A stretch of 34,082 bases of DNA from Streptomyces acidicola (GTDB lineage Bacteria > Actinomycetota > Actinomycetes > Streptomycetales > Streptomycetaceae), in assembly GCF_009377235.1 (NCBI RefSeq), contig NZ_VMNX01000090.1:1-34082 (forward strand), in the 5' to 3' direction. The notes below the pieces were generated by a model. That model saw only the letters and a program-made list of their open reading frames with translations, did no database searches and had not been told where the DNA came from. Shown in pieces: positions 8,023 through 14,725 of the stretch; position 1 is the stretch's first letter, and every line of letters starts with the position of its first letter. A program made the translations under genes and the position numbers.

Positions 8023-9495
8023 TCAGCCAGCGACCCTTGGTACGCCGCCCTTGCGACCGATGTTGAAGGCGATGCGGTACACGTCCGGCAGGTCGATGCG
8101 CCCGTCGCGGCGGCGACGCATCACGCCGAGAGCGATCAACTCTTCGATCAGGCGGTCAGGGTCGTCCGGGTAGCGGGGACCGGTGCGGACGAGGGTGTCC
8201 TCCTCGTTCCCCACCTCGTACCGCTCGGCCTCTTTGCGCAGGACGTCCGTCAGCCGGGCCTCGCGCCACAGCTCCGTGACCGTGTCCTGTTCTATCGGGA
8301 CCTGTCGGCCGACCAGCGGATGGACGGCCAGCCGCACCCATGGCATGTCCTCGCCGACCTCCCGCACCCGGGTCTCGGACGCGGTCTGCACCCCTCGGCG
8401 GATGCCCTCATGGTGCAGGGCGTACTCATGGCCCGCGTACTTACCGAGAGTCTCGGCGACCGCCTTGTTCAGAGCGCTGAGGAAGCTGCGCGGGCTGACC
8501 TGTTCGACGCCGTCCATCAGATGATTGGGCAGCCACGTGTACGTGTTGCCCTTGCGGTAGTTGGCGCCCATATAGGGGCCGGCGATCTGCGCGAACTGTT
8601 CGGCCTGGGACCGCTCGTCGCCCCTGAGCAGGGCGGGTGGAATGTGGCGTCGGCCAAAGGCGTCGGTCTCCCAGCCATCCGTGATGCGGCGGAAGCGTTC
8701 CGCGTACTCGCTGTCGTGGTTGCCCATGTAGTGGAAGAGCAGCCCGTACAGGTTGGCGTTGGACCAGGTCAGGCTGGCGGCGTTGGCTGTGAGCTTGGAG
8801 GCGTCGGGGAAATGGAGGAGCGCGCCGTCGAACATGTCGGGGCGGATGAAGACCTTGCAGCGGATGCTGCGGGTGCCCAGGCGCATGGAGAGAGCGAGTT
8901 CCAGGATGCCGCCGACCAGGCGGTCGGCCTGCGCACGGACCCGGTGGAGGTGCTCCAGGGCGTCGAAGATGACCAGACGGGTGGTGCCGTACTGCTGTGC
9001 CTCCCGGTCAGCCTGCTGCACCGTGCGTTCCGCCGCGCCAGGGTTGGCGCGCACCCAGGTGACCCGATCGCGCCACTCCGGAAGGTCGCGCAGTTCGGCC
9101 TGGCCGAGGGCTGTGAGCAGGACGGCGTACCACAGGTCGTAGGGCCGCACGCCCTCCTCCACGAGCTGCCGCAGGACACCCGTGCCCGGGTACAGGTCCG
9201 GCTCGACGGCCGCTCCGTACCCGGGAGAGACGATGAGTCGGCGCAGCCGCTCGATGCCGTACTCCTCGGCGGCGACCTCCCGCAGAGTTTCGTCGAGCAG
9301 TGAGCGGTACCAGAAGGTCTTGCCGACGCCCCGCCCGCCGCGCACTACGGTGCTGTCGACGTAGAGCGCCACGCGGTGGCTGTCAGGGGTGAACAGGGTG
9401 TGCAGGTTCGGAAGGAGCGTGTCGGCGTCCGTCGCCTCGGGCAGCGCTGCGGAGAGCAGCTCGCGGTATGCCTCGGCGCCCAGTGCGGTCGTCAT
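8023..9495 (-). CDS. STAND/KAP-like P-loop NTPase, third gene of the island operon
   Basis: 490 residues from ATG 9495. Walker A is GGRGVGKT (53-60), followed by FWYRSLLDETLREV, and Walker B is TRLVIFDALEHL (172-183), with Asp178 and Glu181 as likely Mg/catalytic residues. A long alpha-helical middle follows, then a C-terminal segment, DPDRLIEELIALGVMRRR and DLPDVYRIAFNIGRKGG, which looks like a winged helix. No transmembrane helices, no nuclease or peptidase motif. The layout (P-loop ATPase plus helical and winged-helix regions) is that of STAND/AAA+ switch proteins. ATG overlaps the stop of the KGGVGR gene (ATGA), so the proteins are probably made together and may form one complex. I do not recognise a named family; function inferred only as an ATP-driven sensor or switch. 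Confidence 0.78.
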   Translation of the reverse strand: MTTALGAEAYRELLSAALPEATDADTLLPNLHTLFTPDSHRVALYVDSTVVRGGRGVGKTFWYRSLLDETLREVAAEEYGIERLRRLIVSPGYGAAVEPDLYPGTGVLRQLVEEGVRPYDLWYAVLLTALGQAELRDLPEWRDRVTWVRANPGAAERTVQQADREAQQYGTTRLVIFDALEHLHRVRAQADRLVGGILELALSMRLGTRSIRCKVFIRPDMFDGALLHFPDASKLTANAASLTWSNANLYGLLFHYMGNHDSEYAERFRRITDGWETDAFGRRHIPPALLRGDERSQAEQFAQIAGPYMGANYRKGNTYTWLPNHLMDGVEQVSPRSFLSALNKAVAETLGKYAGHEYALHHEGIRRGVQTASETRVREVGEDMPWVRLAVHPLVGRQVPIEQDTVTELWREARLTDVLRKEAERYEVGNEEDTLVRTGPRYPDDPDRLIEELIALGVMRRRRDGRIDLPDVYRIAFNIGRKGGVPRVAG

Positions 9496-10880
9496 CGCGG
9501 TCCTTCGTTGCTCTGCGGGTCGGCGGTGATCAGGAGGGTTGCGGTGGTCAGGAAGTCACGGTACGCGGCCTGCACGAAGGCGCGGTCCTGCCAGCCCGGC
9601 GCGCTGTCCGAGTCCAGACCGACCAGGCCGGGCTCGAACAGGATAGGGATCGGGTGGTGCGGGGCCGAGTCGTCCTCCAGAGAGGGGGAGAAGGCCCCTG
9701 GGATGAGCTGGCCTGTCTCCAGCTCCGGAACGTCGTCGTCGTACAGGACGGCGAAGCACTCCCAGGAGTGCTCGCGGAACGATTCCAGGTAGGCGCCCAT
9801 GGGGCGCTGCGGTGACTCCGGGACCATGGAGGCGACCATGCGGAGCTTCTCCCGGATCGCACGGGCCTGCCCGGAGGAGTGCCAGGCCACGAACAGGTCG
9901 CCGTAGCCGCCCCAGGTCTGACGGTTGTCCGCGCCGAAGAGCAGGGCGAGGTCGCACAGCCGGGAGATGGTGACGGCGGCGATGTCGTGGATGCCGGCCC
10001 TGCTGTCGAGGAGGACCACGTTGGGGCGTCGGCCGCTCTCGCCCTCGCGGGCCACGGCGTCCTCGCAGGCCCGCACCGCGGCAGCCAGGCGGTCGGCGAA
10101 GTCCATGCCGGGGATGTCGGCGTACACACGGTTGAGCTTGTCGACATAGGAGTAGGTGACCCCCGCGGTATCCCGGCCGCGGGCTGGGGTCACCCACAGC
10201 TCGCCCCGGCCGGTGCGTGGCCGGTATCCGGACGGGGCCACCAGATCCAGGCCGTCCGCGTTGGCCACGGCGGACTCGACGAGCTGGTCGACGATGCCAT
10301 GGCGGGGCAGCAGCGCCCCGGCGGCGAGGATCGGGCCGGCGCCCGGGGACTCCAGGTCGAGGTCCACGACGAGGACGACGTGACCCTGGTCTGCGAGGTG
10401 GCGGGCGAGGATGGCGGTGGCCGTGGTCCTGCCCACGCCGCCCTTGAAGCCGTACAAGGCGGTGCGGTGGGTGCGTGAACCGTCGGTCTCGACAGCCGGG
10501 GTGGATACTTGGGCCCAGTCCTCCCCAACCACGGTGTTGTCCAGGAGACGGACGCTGCCGTGCTCGTCGGCCGGGAGGTGCAGCGGGTCCGGCTGGGCAC
10601 GCTCGGAGCCGAGCAGGTCGTCGGCCGAGAACAGCCCCGAGGCAAGGAGCAGGGGCCGGTCGGCGGCGTACCGCTGCAGGTCTGCGGTCAGACGCTCACT
10701 CCAGGCCGTCGCCCGGTCGGCCGGCACGTCCTTCTCGCGGTCGTCAACCACGAGCGCGAAACGGCCCAGCACGTCCCGTACAAGCAGCAGGTCGAGGCCC
10801 TCGGCGGCAACATCGTGGGCGATGGTCAGGGCACGGGGCCGGGCGTCGTCGAACCGGACCGGGACAGGAGGCAGGTTCAC
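9492..10880 (-). CDS. KGGVGR-motif variant ParA/MinD-like ATPase
   Basis: 462 residues from GTG 10880, which overlaps the stop of the HEPN-like gene as GTGA; its own stop overlaps the next ATG as ATGA. An N-terminal ~135-residue region of unknown fold (VRFDDARPRALTIAHDVAAE ...) precedes a SIMIBI ATPase domain. FKGGVGRTTATAILARHLAD starts at residue 145: the ParA deviant Walker A KGGVGKT, but with Arg151 in place of the P-loop lysine. VVLVVDLDLESPGAGPIL (168-185) is the A' segment, and NVVLLDSRAGIHDIAAVTIS (287-306) the Walker B. Actinobacterial proteins with this exact variant are annotated KGGVGR-motif AAA ATPase. Arg151 may lower hydrolysis, suggesting a nucleotide-bound switch rather than a fast DNA-segregation motor. 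No chromosome-partitioning neighbour (ParB) is present. Confidence 0.88.
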   Translation of the reverse strand: MNLPPVPVRFDDARPRALTIAHDVAAEGLDLLLVRDVLGRFALVVDDREKDVPADRATAWSERLTADLQRYAADRPLLLASGLFSADDLLGSERAQPDPLHLPADEHGSVRLLDNTVVGEDWAQVSTPAVETDGSRTHRTALYGFKGGVGRTTATAILARHLADQGHVVLVVDLDLESPGAGPILAAGALLPRHGIVDQLVESAVANADGLDLVAPSGYRPRTGRGELWVTPARGRDTAGVTYSYVDKLNRVYADIPGMDFADRLAAAVRACEDAVAREGESGRRPNVVLLDSRAGIHDIAAVTISRLCDLALLFGADNRQTWGGYGDLFVAWHSSGQARAIREKLRMVASMVPESPQRPMGAYLESFREHSWECFAVLYDDDVPELETGQLIPGAFSPSLEDDSAPHHPIPILFEPGLVGLDSDSAPGWQDRAFVQAAYRDFLTTATLLITADPQSNEGPR

Positions 10881-11392
10881 TGGAGCCTTCCGGTGATCAG
10901 GGCCTGCTCGTGCAGGGCGAGGATCTCTTGCGCCACGGTACGCCGCTGCAACACATCGGCTTCGGCGACCGAGGTCCCGTCGAGGTATCGCTGGTCGACC
11001 GACCAGGAGTCGAATGCGGCGAGGCTGCCGAGCGCGGCCGACATGCGTGCAGCGGACCGGCCGTGTGTCAGCAGGCCGACATCGGCTGCGACCCATGGCA
11101 GATGGCCGTACTCGTGGCTCACCTTGCCCGTGGCCGGATCCGGCACCCAGGGCGCCTTCGCTGGGGGCTTCCCCTGCTTCTTGGGGGCCATGGTGGCGGC
11201 CGTGAACCTGAGCAGCAGGCTCTTCAGCGCACACTCCACCGCGAAGCCGAAGTGGTAGTCGGCATTGGGCAGTCGGCCACCGTCCTGGAGGTAGATGGCG
11301 TCCCCGTAGTGCCGCTTGGCGGCGTGACCATAGTGATGCTCAGCCGAAACCGCCGACAAAGTTCCCGATAACGTTCCTGAAGTCCCCGACAT
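10877..11392 (-). CDS. HEPN-like protein, first gene of the island operon
   Basis: 171 residues from ATG 11392. HYGDAIYLQDGGRLPNADYH, then FGFAVECALKSLLLR (residues 28-62), is the two-helix core of HEPN-fold proteins, and WSVDQRYLDG with ADVLQRRTVAQEILALHEQA (120-165) the later helices. The RX4-6H nuclease motif of toxic HEPN RNases is not evident, so this may be a non-catalytic or highly diverged member. ATG 11392 is supported by TATGAT ending seven bases upstream (leaderless arrangement); an in-frame ATG at 11404 would lie inside that hexamer. Codon 8 is TTA, read in Streptomyces by the bldA tRNA. The first ~17 residues are Ser/Gly/Thr-rich and not part of the fold, so a later start cannot be excluded. 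Its stop overlaps the KGGVGR start (GTGA). Confidence 0.68.
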   Translation of the reverse strand: MSGTSGTLSGTLSAVSAEHHYGHAAKRHYGDAIYLQDGGRLPNADYHFGFAVECALKSLLLRFTAATMAPKKQGKPPAKAPWVPDPATGKVSHEYGHLPWVAADVGLLTHGRSAARMSAALGSLAAFDSWSVDQRYLDGTSVAEADVLQRRTVAQEILALHEQALITGRLQ

Positions 11393-11399
11393 GCGACGG

Positions 11400-11405
11400 A
11401 TCATA
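11400..11405 (-). promoter_or_regulatory. Candidate -10 box TATGAT for leaderless HEPN operon transcript
   Basis: TATGAT on the minus strand, seven bases before ATG 11392, the spacing of leaderless actinobacterial promoters. No convincing -35 hexamer is visible. Just inside the gene, GTTCCCG, GTTCCTG and GTCCCCG (plus strand 11361, 11373, 11382) form a small cluster of related heptamers that could be a regulator site. Confidence 0.5.
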
Positions 11406-11444
11406 GGGCGGCGTTCACCCGAGCGGCCCTGTCCGGCCGCTTCG

Positions 11445-11574
11445 TTCACTCCTCCTTGTGCAGGTCCGTCAGGAAGGGCCCGTGCAGCGGCACCTGCTCG
11501 CTCGACCGGCCCACCATTCGGGACGGGATGCCCGAGCGCGCCCAGTGGGTGGCTGCGGGACCGGCTCGCGGAGC
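11445..11574 (-). pseudogene. Possible C-terminal fragment of an unidentified protein at the right island junction
   Basis: An open minus-strand stretch ends at TGA 11445-11447 and reads, among other residues, HWARSGIPSRMVGRS and EQVPLHGPFLTDLHKEE. It is protein-like in composition and codon pattern but has only an internal ATG at 11517 (23 codons) and a stop just upstream (11575-11577). I do not recognise the family. It lies between the HEPN-like gene and the P-type ATPase stop and may be debris from the event that made the direct repeat. Nothing else is seen in 11406-11612. Confidence 0.3.
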
Positions 11575-11612
11575 TCAGTCGCCGGAGCCGCCGGAGACAC
11601 AGCTCCTGGGTC

Positions 11613-14012
11613 CTAGGCAGGGAGACGGCGGTCGACCCACCTCCACAGGAACTCCAGGGTGACCGCCGCCACCGCCGCGATGCCCACGGCCAGCCAGGGC
11701 ATCGTGGCGCCCACCAGCTTGAGGGCGAAGAACTCCTGCAACCGCGGCACGACGAGCACCACCAGGAACGCAAAGCCCATCGACGCCACCAGGCACAGGC
11801 GCCACCAGGTGTACGGGCGGGCGATGATGGCCAGCACCCACATGGAGATCAGGAACAGGGTGAGGGTGGCCGCGCTCGTCTCCGCGTCCAGCGCGCCGGG
11901 ACCCGTGTAGTAGTGCCGCGCGATCAGGTACGTCACGAAGGTCGCCAGCGCCGCCACCACGCCGCCCGGGATCGCGTACCGCATCACCCGCCCGACGAAG
12001 TCCGGTTTCGCCCGCTCTCCGTTGGGTGCGAGGGCGAGGAAGAAGGCCGGGATGCCGATGGTGAGCGTGGACAGCAGCGTCAGATGCCGGGGCAGGAACG
12101 GGTACTCGACCTGCCAGCACACCACCAGGATCGCCAGCAGCACCGAGTAGACGGTCTTCACCAGGAACAGGGTCGCCACGCGCGTGATGTTGCCGATCAC
12201 CCGCCGGCCCTCCGCGACCACCGACGGCAGCGTCGCGAAGCTGTTGTTGAGGAGCACGATCTGCGCCACGGCCCGGGTCGCCTCCGATCCGGAGCCCATG
12301 CTCACCCCGATGTCGGCGTCCTTGAGGGCCAGCACGTCGTTCACACCGTCGCCCGTCATGGCCACGGTGTGCCCCTTCGACTGCATGGCACCCACCATGT
12401 CCCGCTTCTGCTGCGGGGTGACCCGCCCGAACACGGTGCCCGCGTCGAGGGCGTCCGCCATCGCGTGCCGCTCGGCGGGCAGCCGCCGGGCGTCGACGAC
12501 CTCTCCGCTGAGCCCCAGCTTCCCGGCCACCGCGCCGACGGAGACCGCGTTGTCGCCGGAGATGACCTTGGCCCGTACGTTCTGCTCGTCGAAGTAGCGC
12601 AGCGTGTCGGCGGCGTCCGGGCGCAGCCGCTGCTCCAGGACGACGAGCGCGGTGGGCCGGGCGCCGTGCGCGACGTCCGGGGCGTCCAGGTCCCCGGCCG
12701 CCCGCGCGAGCAGCAGTACCCGCAGCCCCTGCTCGTTCAGCCGCTCGGTCTCGGCGAGCGCCGGGTCGCCGTCGGCCAGCAGCACGTCGGGGGCACCCAG
12801 CAGCCACGTGCTCGACTCGCCGGTGCTCTCGCTGAAGGTGGCCCCGCTGTACTTGCGGGCCGAGGAGAAGGGCAGCGACTCGGTGCAGCGCCAGTCGTCG
12901 CCGTCCGGGTAGGCGTCGATGACCGCCTGGAGGGAGGCGTTCGGGCGGGGGTCGGACTCGCCGAGGGCGCCCAGGACCTTCCGCACGTACGACTCGTCGG
13001 CGCCGTTCAGCGACCGCAGCTCGCTGACGTCCATGCCGCCCTCGGTGAGCGTGCCCGTCTTGTCGAGGCAGACCGTGTCGACGCGGGCGAGCCCCTCGAT
13101 GGCGGGCAGCTCCTGCACGAGACACTGCTGGCGCCCCAGCCGGATCACCCCGATGGCGAAGGCCACGGACGTCAGCAGCACCAGCCCCTCCGGGACCATC
13201 GGCACGATGCCGCCGACGGTCCGGGCGACCGAGTCCTTGAAGGCGTTCTCCTTCACGACCAGCTGGCTGATGATGAGCCCGATCGCGGTCGGGATCATCA
13301 TCCAGGTCACGTACTTCAGGATCGTGGAGATACCGGAGCGCAGCTCGGAGTGCACCAGGGTGAAGCGGGACGCCTCCTCGGCGAGCTGCGCCGCGTACGC
13401 CTCGCGCCCGACCCTGGCCGCCGTGAACGCTCCGCCGCCCGCGACGACGAAGCTGCCGGACATGACCTGGTCCCCGGGCTGCTTGAGAACGGGATCGGCC
13501 TCCCCGGTGAGCAGCGACTCGTCGACCTCCAGACTGTCGGTCTCCACGCACTCGCCATCGACGACGATCTTGTCCCCGGGCCCGATCTCGATCAGATCCC
13601 CGAGCACGATCTCGGACGTGGCGACCTGGGCGGCGACGCCGTCCCTGCGCACCGTCGGCCGGGCCTCCCCGATCACCGCGAGCGAGTCCAGCGTCTTCTT
13701 GGCGCGCCACTCCTGGATGATCCCGATGCCCGTGTTCGCCAGGATGACGTACCCGAACAGGCTGTCCTGGAACGGCGCGACGAACAGCATGATCAGCCAC
13801 AGCACGCCGATGATCGCGTTGAACCGGGTGAAGACGTTCGCGCGGACGATCTCCGCGGTGGAGCGGCTGCTCCGTACGGGGACGTCGTTCACCTCACCGC
13901 GGGCCACCCGTTCGGCCACCTCGGCGGCGGTCAGCCCGAGCGCCCGACCGGGGGCGGGGAGGGGAACGGGATGCACAGGATCGAGTTCCGCGCCCGCGTC
14001 GATGTGCGTCAT
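11613..14012 (-). CDS. ctpE: CtpE-like P-type cation-transporting ATPase
   Basis: 799 residues, close to the usual ~800 for CtpE. It has the actuator loop SLLTGEAD (166-173), PEGL (274-277) in membrane helix 4 in place of a metal-binding CPx, the phosphorylation motif DKTGTLT (317-323), a nucleotide-binding KYSGATF (387-393) and the hinge TGDGVND (553-559), plus about ten predicted membrane helices, six of them after the P domain. Lack of CPx and of N-terminal metal-binding domains argues against copper transport. Mycobacterial CtpE imports Ca2+, so a Ca2+ role is likely by family. The start ATG 14012 is seven bases after TACCGT, indicating leaderless translation. Its last ~38 codons are duplicated at 7684-7805. 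Alternative: another cation specificity within the same clade. Confidence 0.88.
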   Translation of the reverse strand: MTHIDAGAELDPVHPVPLPAPGRALGLTAAEVAERVARGEVNDVPVRSSRSTAEIVRANVFTRFNAIIGVLWLIMLFVAPFQDSLFGYVILANTGIGIIQEWRAKKTLDSLAVIGEARPTVRRDGVAAQVATSEIVLGDLIEIGPGDKIVVDGECVETDSLEVDESLLTGEADPVLKQPGDQVMSGSFVVAGGGAFTAARVGREAYAAQLAEEASRFTLVHSELRSGISTILKYVTWMMIPTAIGLIISQLVVKENAFKDSVARTVGGIVPMVPEGLVLLTSVAFAIGVIRLGRQQCLVQELPAIEGLARVDTVCLDKTGTLTEGGMDVSELRSLNGADESYVRKVLGALGESDPRPNASLQAVIDAYPDGDDWRCTESLPFSSARKYSGATFSESTGESSTWLLGAPDVLLADGDPALAETERLNEQGLRVLLLARAAGDLDAPDVAHGARPTALVVLEQRLRPDAADTLRYFDEQNVRAKVISGDNAVSVGAVAGKLGLSGEVVDARRLPAERHAMADALDAGTVFGRVTPQQKRDMVGAMQSKGHTVAMTGDGVNDVLALKDADIGVSMGSGSEATRAVAQIVLLNNSFATLPSVVAEGRRVIGNITRVATLFLVKTVYSVLLAILVVCWQVEYPFLPRHLTLLSTLTIGIPAFFLALAPNGERAKPDFVGRVMRYAIPGGVVAALATFVTYLIARHYYTGPGALDAETSAATLTLFLISMWVLAIIARPYTWWRLCLVASMGFAFLVVLVVPRLQEFFALKLVGATMPWLAVGIAAVAAVTLEFLWRWVDRRLPA
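11620..11728. repeat. Right copy of the 109-bp direct repeat (inside the ATPase 3' end)
   Basis: This matches 7691-7799 with five differences and lies in the coding sequence of the P-type ATPase, just before its TAG stop (11613-11615). The intact gene uses this copy. Confidence 0.9.
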
Positions 14013-14019
14013 GCATTAG

Positions 14020-14025
14020 ACGGTA
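14020..14025 (-). promoter_or_regulatory. Candidate -10 box TACCGT of the P-type ATPase gene
   Basis: On the minus strand TACCGT is followed by seven bases and ATG 14012. There is no Shine-Dalgarno sequence, which fits a leaderless mRNA. Confidence 0.45.
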
Positions 14026-14088
14026 CGTGCGGATTTGGTGCTTCACCCGCCGAGTGGGCGAAAGATCCGACCTGGGGAGGACGGGGGT

Positions 14089-14129
14089 GGTGCCGTGGTC
14101 GTACGGCGGCACCTAGGGGCCGACGGCCC
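14089..14129 (-). terminator. Tandem hairpins downstream of the DUF2530 gene
   Basis: GGTGCCG (14089-14095) pairs with CGGCACC (14107-14113), and GGGCC (14117-14121) with GGCCC (14125-14129). They lie directly after the DUF2530 stop on the minus strand and before the ATPase promoter. No U-tract, as usual in this high-GC group. Confidence 0.5.
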
Positions 14130-14137
14130 GGTACTGC

Positions 14138-14557
14138 CTAGGGCTTCTCCGTGACCGCCGGACCCGGCGTCTGTGCAGTGTTTTCGGTGCGGTCGGTGCG
14201 GTCGGTGCGGTCGGTGCGGTCGGTGCGCTCGGTGTGGCTGGTGGTGTGCCCCGTGTTCTCGCTCTGCTCGGACTTCTCGCTGTGCTCGGTCTGCCCGGTC
14301 GACTCATGGGCCGCGGCCGCCGCCCGCTTGAGCGCCGCGTCGCGCTTGCGTACGTACCAGATGCCGATCAGCCCGAGGCCGCCGCCGGCCAGGCAGGTCC
14401 ACAGCCACCAGGTGTGGCCGTGGTCGGCGAACCAGCCGTAGAAGGGGAGCTGGACGAGGAAGAGGACGAACCACACGATCGTGCCGCCGGTGATCGTCGC
14501 GACCACGGGGCCCTCCAGGGGCTCCGGCGCCTCGTGCTTCGGGGTCCACTTCGCCAT
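14138..14557 (-). CDS. DUF2530 membrane protein with repeat-expanded tail
   Basis: 139 residues. The conserved part (residues 1-75) has PLEGPVVATITGGTIVWFVL then FLVQLPFYGWFADHGHTWWL and CLAGGGLGLIGIWYVRKRDA: two membrane helices separated by a short loop containing DHGHTWW, as in DUF2530. After the basic stop-transfer stretch the tail is a hydrophilic, disordered run with RTD repeated four times, from a 9-bp tandem repeat in the DNA. DUF2530 genes commonly sit divergent from an NCS2 permease in Streptomyces, as here, but their role is unknown. ATG 14557 has no ribosome binding site and is six bases after TAAGCT. Confidence 0.88.
   Translation of the reverse strand: MAKWTPKHEAPEPLEGPVVATITGGTIVWFVLFLVQLPFYGWFADHGHTWWLWTCLAGGGLGLIGIWYVRKRDAALKRAAAAAHESTGQTEHSEKSEQSENTGHTTSHTERTDRTDRTDRTDRTENTAQTPGPAVTEKP
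14184..14237. repeat. 9-bp tandem repeat (TCGGTGCGG) within the DUF2530 gene
   Basis: About five near-perfect units on the plus strand, coding for the alternating Thr/Asp/Arg or Thr/Glu/Arg tail of the DUF2530 protein. The period is a multiple of three, so copy-number change keeps the frame. Confidence 0.85.
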
Positions 14558-14563
14558 GGGGAC

Positions 14564-14569
14564 AGCTTA
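14564..14569 (-). promoter_or_regulatory. Candidate -10 box TAAGCT of the DUF2530 gene
   Basis: TAAGCT on the minus strand, then six bases (gtcccc), then ATG 14557: leaderless arrangement with no Shine-Dalgarno sequence. Confidence 0.5.
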
Positions 14570-14725
14570 CGAGGGTGGTTGGCGCGGGGAACGGGAGGGC
14601 GTCGTGTGACGATTTCATTTCACGGGCCTCATATGTTCATACTGAAACCGTTTGTGTCTGGCCACTTCTGTTCGTAGGAAACGCCAACAGCTCCGAAGGG
14701 ATCGCTGCTGGTGATGAGGTCCCGC

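Noticed and set aside
7876..9303. 475-codon plus-strand frame opposite the NTPase
   Set aside because: No ribosome binding site or domain; the minus strand has Walker A and B motifs and operon overlaps.
10877..11392. HEPN protein as an active RNase toxin
   Set aside because: No RX4-6H motif visible in the expected C-terminal helix, so nuclease activity is not claimed.
7684..11728. Canonical integrative element with tRNA attachment site
   Set aside because: No integrase, excisionase or tRNA gene found; only the gene-end duplication supports insertion, so the mechanism is left open.
11391..14141. Very long plus-strand open frame opposite the P-type ATPase
   Set aside because: High-GC antisense artefact: Arg/His/Gln-rich, no domain, while the minus strand has all P-type ATPase motifs.
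14570..14725. Purine riboswitch before the AzgA-like permease
   Set aside because: No three-way-junction aptamer with the conserved loop pairs could be drawn; only a weak CGTTT/AAACG pairing is seen.
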